From Xiphophorus maculatus (taxonomy: Eukaryota; Chordata; Actinopteri; Cyprinodontiformes; Poeciliidae): a stretch of 64,000 nucleotides of DNA. The translations under genes were made by a program, and so were the position numbers. Below, piece by piece: positions 45,918 through 53,254 of this stretch; the stretch's first letter is position 1, and every line of letters starts with the position of its first letter. The DNA lies in assembly GCF_002775205.1 (NCBI RefSeq), contig NC_036448.1:3622572-3686571 (forward strand), written 5' to 3'. Below the pieces are notes generated by a model. The model saw nothing but the letters and a program-made list of their open reading frames with translations, was not told the origin of the DNA and made no database searches.

Positions 45918-46506
45918 TTGAAGCTGCAGTATATGACGTTTCTAAAAGTATATGTTTTTTAACATATGTGTTAAAATTATCATTATGTAGGGATAAGACA
46001 GATGATCTGTTCAAATAAAACCGAGCTCCTCTGCCTTCTCGTGGCGTTGCCATATTCCCAGGACTCACAACAGAAATCAAACAACCAATCAGAGCCAGGA
46101 GGAGGGACTTAGCGCTCTCAATCATCCTAATATTGATGATTAGGATACTCACCTAATTGATGATTAGGTGAGTATCCTAATTGATGATTAGGATACTACT
46201 AATCATCAATTAGTAGTATCCTAATTGATACTAGGATACTACTAGTATCAATTACTAGTATTGATTACTAGTAATCAGTAGTAGTAATTACTAATACTCA
46301 CCCCTTCTCCCTTTCTTTTTGCTCAGCCACAGTTGGTTTACCACAACAGTCTTCCACAAATGCTAAGGATAGTTAGTAGTAGGTAAAGGCAGAGGAGCTC
46401 AATTTTTTCAGATTATCTGTCTCAGATTCAAACTGTCCCTACATAGAGACAGTTTGAACAAAACAAATCGTGTTTTTTATGAAAGTTACATACTGCAGCT
46501 TTAAAT
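45918..46506. mobile_element. CCAAT-bearing MITE family, copy 5, expanded by hairpins
   Basis: Best preserved termini of the family: GAAGCTGCAGTATATGACGT on the left and GTTACATACTGCAGCTTTAA on the right, which are complementary. The centre (46127-46300) is filled by an unusual nest of palindromes, listed separately. Confidence 0.7.
46127..46300. repeat. nested palindromes of ATTAGGATACT / AGTATCCTAAT
   Basis: The words GATGATTAGGATACT, CACCTAATTGATGATTAGGTG, AGTATCCTAATTGATG and ACTAGTATCAATTACTAGTA alternate with their complements for about 170 bases. Almost every base lies in a short inverted repeat. This suggests serial foldback replication inside the MITE. Confidence 0.85.
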
Positions 46507-46998
46507 AATTCATTGTTTTGTGCTGGCATCCATCGCTTCCAGGCCGCCATCTTAAACCACCTGGTTCTCTTCAACAGTACTGAGTTTAACACCATAAGTG
46601 TCAAGAGTCACGCACTATTTGACCGGCGGTGATGTCAAACCCACAGGGAAACTGAAACGTTGCTCATATGGAGCTTAAGCCTGTAAACAAGATGGAGTGT
46701 CTGAATTACAGCTTATACCTAAACGGTTTTGATGAGTCAGATTTAATAAAGTCTCAGTTCTTGAGAGTTCAATGAATTGTGCATTTCTGGACTCCTGCAC
46801 ATTGTTTCCTACCCCCACCTCCTCAGTGACCTTACTGGAAAGCTAAATTGCGAGGAACGGTTTTGGGTTGTGTCACCTATCCAATCGGATTCCAACGTCA
46901 AATGGTTTCTGCAGACTTTTGGAGAGTTCTCCGGAGAGCGTCGGCAACTTACTGGACTCCTCCACCATATGCGTGATGAAGCATGAGAGTCTCTAGAC
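46507..46998. other. flank of hAT mosaic, no gene seen
   Basis: No coding exon was recognised. The last 8 bases (46991-46998, CTCTAGAC) matter as a target-site duplication, as described in the findings. Confidence 0.35.
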
Positions 46999-47039
46999 CA
47001 ATGGTCCCCAACCCCCAGGTAATTGACCAATTGGTACCG
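46999..47039 (+). mobile_element. hAT MITE, left-end fragment
   Basis: CAATGGTCCCCAACCCCC matches the left terminus CAGTGGTCCCCAACCCCC of the complete copies at 47904 and 56118. After ACCAATTGGTACCGGGC it switches into the 3' part of a SINE. The left flank is CTCTAGAC. Confidence 0.8.
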
Positions 47040-47147
47040 GGCGACCTGTCCAGGGTGAACCCCACCTCTCACCCGTTGACCGCTGGAGAAAGGCACCAGC
47101 ACCCCTCATGACCCCAACAGGAATAAACATGTTAGAAGGATGGATGT
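47038..47147 (+). mobile_element. SINE 3' part fused to hAT fragment
   Basis: GCGACCTGTCCAGGGTGAAC through GGAGAAAGGCACCAGCACCC and GATGGATG is the 3' part of the SINE family at 10991-11376. It begins exactly where the hAT sequence stops, in a short shared GGGCG. Confidence 0.75.
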
Positions 47148-47749
47148 TAAAATGTGAGCAAAAAGTAATAACTCTGAAACAGGAAGAACAGAGGAGTGAA
47201 TGACAGCCTTTATTCATGAAACCCCGTCTGCAAAACACACAGTATTTGCATCTCTTGACACAATAACAAAACAAAAAGAATAAGACACAGTGCCACATGT
47301 CTTATTCTTTTTTGGGAGCTGATGGAAATAAGATGCAAACGTTTGTATTTGACTGATGCATCTAAAAGTATTTCTATCAGGGAATATATCATAAGCATTA
47401 GCTTGCAGCAAGGACCGTCTGCTGAGTTTAGAGTTTATTACATAAACTGAGTTATTTTTTGTTTTGATGAAGGAGGATGCATCTGCCAGCGACAGTCACC
47501 CGTGTTAAGAGCAAATATTCTAACCCTTAAAATCGTTCCTAACCGAAAACAGTGTGAAGTCTTTTATTCGGTAAGCGGCTCACATCATTCACATCTAAGC
47601 TGGCACTGTTCATATACAATATTTAACTATTCCAGTAAAACAAACCAGCATCTGTAGATTCACTGTGAGTTTATTCCAGCCTCACTTTGGGTTAATCAGG
47701 TTCTTGCTTGAAATGTACCACCTGTATTGATGTAGAGGAAGTAGCAGAC
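47148..47749. other. no gene seen
   Basis: Unique-looking AT-rich sequence between the hAT/SINE fusion and the duplicated block. No exon was recognised. Confidence 0.3.
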
Positions 47750-48086
47750 CTGTATTACCTATTTCTTGTGTTGATCTATGGTCGCTCCCTGCAAGAAAAA
47801 TACAAAACTCTAAAGTTTATCTAAAACTTTAGAGTTTTCAGATAAACTTTTACAAGGACTGAGAGTGACTCTCAAACCTTTTGTAAGAAGCAATACTATA
47901 TTGCAGTGGTCCCCAACCCCCGGGCCGCGGACCGGTACCGGTCCGTGGACCAATTGGTACCGGGCCGCTGAAGAAATAATTAAATACTTCCGTCTCGGTG
48001 CGCAAACCACGCCCCAACCCCCGGTCCGCAGCAAATTTTCGAAGTCTTGACCGGGCCGCTTTTACGTTAAAGATTGGGGACCACTG
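47750..48086. repeat. duplicated block, left copy (pair with 55967-56299)
   Basis: From GTATTACCTATTTCTTGTGT through AACTCTAAAGTTTATCTAAA and AAACCTTTTGTAAGAAGCAA to the end of the hAT MITE, the sequence is nearly identical to 55967-56299 in the same orientation. The two copies bracket the pair of USP-like genes. The block contains the small palindrome TCTAAAACTTTAGA. Confidence 0.9.
47904..48086. mobile_element. complete hAT-type MITE
   Basis: Terminal repeats CAGTGGTCCCCAA and TTGGGGACCACTG, 183 bases, with a GC-rich CCGCGGACCGGTACCGGTCC centre. The flanks CTATATTG and CTATAATG match at 7 of 8 bases and fit the 8-base target-site duplication of hAT elements. Confidence 0.85.
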
Positions 48087-48183
48087 CTATAATGAATCCA
48101 AAAAAAGGAACATAGAAGAAAAAAAACTTTCTCGTGTGCACCATTGTAGCCAGCTTTCTCTCAACTTTACCTTACCTTCTGTC

Positions 48184-49805
48184 GGGATTTGAGATTTTTA
48201 TGTTTATTTTGAGTTCTCTGTGTTCTGAGTCCCTGTGCTGTCCTGTCCTCCCCTTGATTGTTCCCTGGTGTGTCTCGTTTCCTTGATTACCCTCTTTGTA
48301 TTTAACTCCACCAGCCTTATTCCGCCTGTCAGCGCCTGGTCATTGCCACATGCATGGTCCTTATGCTGAACTACTGGATCCTGCGACTTCTGCACCTGGG
48401 GCTGGCAGAGTTGCAGCAGGAGGCAGAGTGGGAGCGCCTGACGGCGGTTGCCGTTCTGAAAGGCAACACTCTGCCTCCCAAGCCGCAGAGTCTCTCTGCC
48501 AGCCCAGACCCAGCGTCTCCGGAACCAGCACCTCCAGAGCCCGCAGCAGCGCCTCCGCGGCCAGAGCCTGCAGCAGCCCCCTCTCCTGCAGCTCCAGAGA
48601 CTGTTTCTCCTGCACCCGCCATACCTTCAGCCGTTGCTGTCTCCGTGCCTCCAGCCCCTGCGTCCTCCACACCTCCGGTCGTCACCGCTACAGCTGCCGC
48701 TCCCACGCCCGCAGGAGCCGTTGCTCCTAAGCCTGCTCCAGCCCCTCGGCGAAAAGAGCCCACTCTCGCCTTCGCTCCGGTCCCCATGGTGAAGGGTTTC
48801 CAGGCGGCCGCCTGACACCAGGCCGACAGGGGGCGCGGCTGATGGCGTGGCCTGTCTCCGTAAGTGAGCCTTCGGGCCCAGTTAGTGGGTTCTTGGCCCC
48901 TAAAGAGCTTCCTAGTTCCTCCGAGATTCCTAGTGTCCCCTCCAAGCTCCCTAGCTTTCCCTCCGAGCTCCCTAGCTTTCCCTCCGAGCTCCCTAGCGTC
49001 TCCTCCGAGCTCCCTAGTGTTCCCTCCAAGCTCCCTAGCATCCCCTCCAAGCTCCCTGGCTTTCCCTCCAAGCTCCCTAGCGTCCCCTCCAAGCTCCCTG
49101 GCTTTCCCTCCAAGCTCCCTAGCGTCCCCTCCAAGCTCCCTGGCGTTCCCTCCAAGCTCCCTAGCGTCTCCTCCGAGCTCCCTAGTGTTCCCAATGTTTC
49201 CTCGTCGCCCCCTAGGGCTCCTCCCGAGAACCAGCCTCCTAGTGCTCCTCCAGATTCTCCCAGAGACTCCTTGTCGCCGCCTCCTGTGGCGCGGTCCCTG
49301 CGCCGACATCGCCTGGCGGACCCGCCTCCCGCAGCCTGGCCTCTGTGCCGACGTCGACCTCCGGACCAGCCTCCAGGGGCCCGGCCCCAGCACCGACATT
49401 GCCCGCCGGACCCACATTTGGCTCCTTCCTGTGCCTCCGCCCACCCTGCTGGGTTGTTTTTTGTTGTTATTTGGACTCTGGCCCCCCGTCCTGCGCCCCT
49501 CCACCCACCCTTGTCAGGTCCTCGTCTCATTTGGTGTCATCGTGCTGTCTCTGTCTTTACACCGCACCTCCTTCTTCCCGTCCCCAGTGCCACGGACGTC
49601 CTCCGGACCTCTCCCGTGGGTTCTGCCTCCAGTGCCGCGGACGCCTGCCGGACCTCCCACGCGACGGACGCCCGCCGGACTTTCCCCGCGGGTTTCATCT
49701 CCTGTGCCTCCGCCCAGCCTGATGGGTTGTTTTCTGTTGTTATTTGGACTCTGGCCCCCCGTCCTGTGCCCCTCCACCCACCCTTGTTGTGTTTTGTTTT
49801 TCAGA
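48184..49805 (+). mobile_element. retroelement-like fragment with Pro-rich repeat region
   Basis: Starts with an LTR/promoter-like stretch (CCCTGTGCTGTCCTGTCC ... CTTTGTATTTAACTCCACC). It then reads MNYW/RLLHLGLAELQQEAE-type and Pro/Ala-rich sequence, and then a tandem array of a 21-base unit (about 48930-49190) coding the heptad PSKLPSV/PSELPSF. After this come two copies of TTATTTGGACTCTGGCCCCC at 49459 and 49735, and finally TTTTTCAGAATTTGAGC. The order recalls noncoding or accessory parts of fish Ty3/gypsy-like elements. No reverse transcriptase, protease or integrase is present, so the class is an inference. A second truncated copy is at 53286-54117. Confidence 0.55.
48930..49190. repeat. 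21-base tandem repeat (heptapeptide PSKLPSV)
   Basis: About 12 units of CCCTCCAAGCTCCCTAGCGT-type sequence with alternating variants (AGCGTC, GGCTTT, AAG/GAG). The unit length is a multiple of three and lacks stops in several frames on both strands. This explains the long open frames on plus and minus here. Confidence 0.9.
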
Positions 49806-51789
49806 ATTTGAGCCCTACACTGTATTCGTCCTGTCCTTCTGTGGCTTTTTCATAGATGTAGACGTACCCATTGCTGCAAACGTCAGCTGCACAGTCGATC
49901 GTTTCCAGTGATACCCGCTCATCCTCCGCCTTAAACACCAGTTCTCCACACATCAGATATGTGTAAAAGCTGCTGGTGTCAGAAGCAGTTGAATGTCTCC
50001 AGCAAATGACGGAGGACAGATGATATAACTGAGTTCCATTTTTTAAAGGAACTTCCAGGGCTGGGTCAGGTATCACAGGATGTCTATCATCTGGACTGTC
50101 TGACCATGGCAGTATCAGGGTCATCACATCCGTGTCATTAAAAAAGCAATCCCTCTTTTTATTTGACTTGCAGGTGTCGCAACTTTTTGAAATTCCACTC
50201 CAATAATCCTCCAGAAGAGTTGATGTAGTGTCATTTACTTGTTCCTTTGGCAGAGGAACGACAGGACCAAGGTCACGAATAATTCGTGAACACTTCTGAC
50301 AATGTTCACAGTAGTCAGTTGTGTATAGTTTAGTGTTTGTGTAGATGCCACACTCCGCCAGATAGTGCAACATGTAAAACAACAGGACTCCTGGCCTGTC
50401 CTGATGTTTCACATCCTTAATCTTCAGAGTATCAATTAGTTCATTCTGAACAGCAAACACTTCATGTGGAGGAAAGTCTCTTCCTGGATGGCACATTGCT
50501 GTGAAGAAGCATCTCGCAAACAATGGTGTCGCTGAAAAAAGTTCAGAAATCTCCTCAGGATGCTGAGCCACAAACCTTCTGACAACAGTCAAATTAATTA
50601 TGCTTTGCATTGTGGAATTCATCCAACAGTTATAAAAGGAGTTGGAGAATTTGCAGAAATACATGGCTGGGTAAATATTTACATCCATGGCATCGAAATC
50701 GTTGGTGTCATTCTCATTTCCGTCTTCTGAGTTTTCTTCTTCAGAAGACGATTCCTCTGATGAAGAAAACTTATATACTTCTCCAAATTCTGGCCACGTA
50801 TCCTCAGCATTTGGGCTTCCAGAAGGAACTTCCTCATCCTTAGAGGAAGCATCAATGCTCTTAGTATAAATGCCTTCGTTATGGTCAGGGTCAAATTCAA
50901 CATCATCTTCAGAGCTTTCTTCATCTGAAGACCATTCTTCTGATGAAGAAAGCTCAGACACTTCATCAAAATGTGGCACAACATCATCCTTATCTTTAGT
51001 GTCCAGGTTCTCACAATGGTCTGTGTGACTTTTAATTTCTGTGTCTCCAGAGAAGGTTTCAAATTCCAGCTCCGTTTTGCTATCAGGAAGACAGATGCTT
51101 TCCAAAGCAGCAGTTTCTCCAGATGTCTTTACTGTCAAACACTTATTGATGGTAACTTCCTCGACTTTAGAGGAAGCATCGATGTCCTTCTGATTTTCAG
51201 GAAAAATGTCAAAACTCATGTACTTCCCTGTCTTAAACTCTACGAATTCTCCTGAAATTCCATCGTCTTTGGCAACAATGTCAAAACCAGAGTATTCCAA
51301 TCTTCCATCTTCAGATGAGCTCTCTGTAGAAAGATCACTGTGTTTTACATCGTCTTCGGAGACAATGTCAAAATCAGAGGACTCAAATCTTCCATCTAAA
51401 GATGAGCTCTCTCCATAAACATCCTTGTGTTTTACACATTCTTCAAAGAAATCTTCAAATCCAAAATACTTCATACGTTCATCTTCATATGAGCTCTCCT
51501 TTGAAACAACATTGTGTTTTACATCGTCTTCAGCGATGACGTCAAAATCAAAGTGTTCTGGACTTTCGTCAGTTGATCTCTCTGCTGAAAGGTCTTCATC
51601 TTTTATCCGATATCCCAGCAACTTTTCTACTCCCTTTGTAACAAGATACCCAAGGCCCCAACCGATAGTTAAAATCATTGTGACTGAGGTTGAAATGGTT
51701 TCTAAAATCACTTTCCGAAATCGTCTCTCTATCAAAGTGTTGTACCTCCAACGGCGTTGAAAAGCAAACTGAGAATTCTTGTATTCCAA
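49801..51789 (-). CDS. USP-like protein with TM segment and acidic repeats; catalytic His replaced
   Basis: A single-exon frame of 662 residues. Residues 1-26 are basic. About 27-50 form a hydrophobic helix (TSVTMILTIGWGLGYLV). About 60-370 are acidic Ser/Glu/Asp-rich with degenerate 29-33 residue repeats (ESSSEDGRFE ... EDDVKH). The C-terminal 290 residues show a ubiquitin-specific protease fold: Cys box NCWMNSTMQSIINL with Cys388, an HQD-type box (KHQDRPG), a zinc ribbon CEHC...CDTC, and a His box VICWRHSTASDTSSFYTYL, an AEDERV block and a final YVYIYEK. In active USPs the His box ends G-H-Y. Here Phe608 stands at the His, while the first His of the motif (599) and the spacing are kept. It is therefore probably a pseudo-deubiquitinase or substrate binder anchored at a membrane. 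The family is not one I can name. The downstream end abuts a retroelement. Confidence 0.7.
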   Translation of the reverse strand: MEYKNSQFAFQRRWRYNTLIERRFRKVILETISTSVTMILTIGWGLGYLVTKGVEKLLGYRIKDEDLSAERSTDESPEHFDFDVIAEDDVKHNVVSKESSYEDERMKYFGFEDFFEECVKHKDVYGESSSLDGRFESSDFDIVSEDDVKHSDLSTESSSEDGRLEYSGFDIVAKDDGISGEFVEFKTGKYMSFDIFPENQKDIDASSKVEEVTINKCLTVKTSGETAALESICLPDSKTELEFETFSGDTEIKSHTDHCENLDTKDKDDVVPHFDEVSELSSSEEWSSDEESSEDDVEFDPDHNEGIYTKSIDASSKDEEVPSGSPNAEDTWPEFGEVYKFSSSEESSSEEENSEDGNENDTNDFDAMDVNIYPAMYFCKFSNSFYNCWMNSTMQSIINLTVVRRFVAQHPEEISELFSATPLFARCFFTAMCHPGRDFPPHEVFAVQNELIDTLKIKDVKHQDRPGVLLFYMLHYLAECGIYTNTKLYTTDYCEHCQKCSRIIRDLGPVVPLPKEQVNDTTSTLLEDYWSGISKSCDTCKSNKKRDCFFNDTDVMTLILPWSDSPDDRHPVIPDPALEVPLKNGTQLYHLSSVICWRHSTASDTSSFYTYLMCGELVFKAEDERVSLETIDCAADVCSNGYVYIYEKATEGQDEYSVGLKF

Positions 51790-52065
51790 ATGATAATAAT
51801 AATCGCTTGAACCTTTATGACATCATCGATGAGAACACCGATGACATGATGATGTCATGATGATGATGTCACACGACCTGTGTCAGGTTCTTGTTTGTTT
51901 TAGTTGCTATGGAAACACAAGGAGTTATGTATGAGATAAAACTACTGTCAATTAAAAATGCATGCGTAGACATCTAAATTTGTGAATTTAAGTCAGTAAA
52001 TGTGCATAAATGTAAGTTTTGTATTTGTCCTGTTTTTCAACTCATACGTACGTGTAACTTTACCT
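51790..52065. repeat. duplicated 5' flank of USP-like gene, copy 1
   Basis: CCAAATGATAATAATAATCG through ATGACATCATCGATGAGAAC and GTGTCAGGTTCTTGTTTGTT to CGTGTAACTTTACCT is repeated at 55226-55486. This is the presumed promoter side of both gene copies. Copy 1 has an additional short ATGATGATGTC repeat. Similarity stops abruptly after TTTACCT. Confidence 0.9.
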
Positions 52066-52629
52066 ATGAGAATACTCGTAAACAAATAAATTAATACAAG
52101 TGTTTTTGATTGGTTTTATAGAGAGTAAGTATTTTTCCAGAAGTTAGACACACATCAGTCACATTTAGAAACTGGCTCTAAACCATCTGCTTGATCTATT
52201 TTGAACTGGGAGTGAGGAGGATCCTCTTCAACTTATCATGTCTTGCCATAATTACTTGCTCTGTTCATAAGGAAAACATTGGCTGGCTGACTTCTCTGGT
52301 TTTCACTGCTTAGCTGCGTCATTTATATATTTCCTCTGTCCTGTTGTACAGATGGTTTTTTTTAAACATTTTATCTCCAAAAATATAGAAATGTTATGGA
52401 TGAAATAATGTGTTTACAATCATGAATTTAAAGTGTAGCAGGAAGCCGGAGCACCCGGAGAGAAACCTGCAAATTTCTTTTTGATATTTTATTCATGAAA
52501 TGTAATTACAAAATCTATTTCTGACATTTTGTAATTAAATGTCAGAAATACATTTATTATTTCAGAGCCTTTTTGGGAAATAAAGGCTCTAGTGGCCTTT
52601 ATTTAATAGGAGTAGACAGGAAAGTGGGT

Positions 52630-52710
52630 TATGAGAGAGGGCATTCAAACCCAGGACTTTGATGCTGCAAGGCAACAGTGCTCCCAACTGAGCCACTGTC
52701 CAACAGTTTT
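52630..52710 (-). mobile_element. SINE head fragment
   Basis: ATTCAAACCCAGGACTTTGA, TGCAAGGCAACAGTGCTCCC and AACTGAGCCACTGTCC are the complement of the tRNA-like SINE head, with a damaged B box. Confidence 0.7.
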
Positions 52711-52736
52711 ATTCTCAAAATTAATGTTTTATTAAC

Positions 52737-52830
52737 ATCTAAGGAGAATTTAGAGGCCAATTAACCAAACAGTCATGATGTTAGACTGTGGCAGGAAGCC
52801 GGAGCGCCCGGAGAGAAACCTGCAAACAGG
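52737..52830 (-). mobile_element. SINE body fragment
   Basis: AAGGAGAATTTAGAGGCCAA, TTAACCAAACAGTCATGATG and GCAGGAAGCCGGAGCGCCCG match the SINE body on the minus strand. The head fragment lies in the wrong relative order beside it. Confidence 0.7.
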
Positions 52831-52840
52831 AAACCTGTCA

Positions 52841-53254
52841 ATCTTTTTACCCTTTGATCCCAGAAAATTTTGTGTCTCTTGTCATGAATGTTTAAGTAAC
52901 TGAACTCAACAACACATGTTCTGTCCCAGTTACTGAAACGTCTCCAGCTTCAAAATGCTCGGTTATTATCTCATCAGGGATATTTTCTTCAACCAAATTA
53001 GAAATTTCTAGCTCCTCTCCAAAAGCACCTTAATCGCTTTCGAGAGGAGGGGCTGGAGAAACCATCGCATTAGATCTTTTTACCCGGTCTTTGCCTACTT
53101 CCTTTCCTTTTGATAAAGGTAAATGAAGCCCCTTCTGAACATGATGATGTAGAAGCAGTCGTGATAGTTTGTGGACTCATTTTAAGCGATAAAAAAAAGA
53201 AAAGACGTTTGATACGAGACGGAACTACGAAATTTAACTACGAAAAAACATAAC
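52841..53254. other. spacer with two short acidic/basic open stretches
   Basis: The minus strand at about 52900-53032 encodes an acidic stretch (GEELEISNLVEENIPDEI ...) and the plus strand at 53113-53253 an open stretch of 46 codons (VNEAPSEHDDVEAVVIV, then DKKKKRR). Neither has an ATG start nor a known match. They may be exon remnants of a lost neighbour. Confidence 0.3.

Larger units (their letters stand above)
52066..52840. other. SINE-fragment region, no gene
   Basis: Minus-strand SINE pieces occur at 52437-52470 (GGAAGCCGGAGCACCCGGAG), 52630-52710 (head, with GCCACTGTCC) and 52737-52830 (body). They look like scrambled parts of one family. No coding exon is seen. Confidence 0.5.

Noticed and set aside
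48371..49530. Long minus-strand frames (377 and 267 codons) over the retroelement
   Set aside because: They are made of heptads from the 21-base repeat read in antisense, with no start context or known domain. They overlap plus-strand frames of equal length, as expected from repeats without stops.
48842..49855. Plus-strand Pro-rich frames of 315-337 codons as a host gene
   Set aside because: The sequence repeats inside the neighbouring copy with both ends cut and carries LTR-like parts on either side, so retroelement origin is more likely than a proline-rich host protein.
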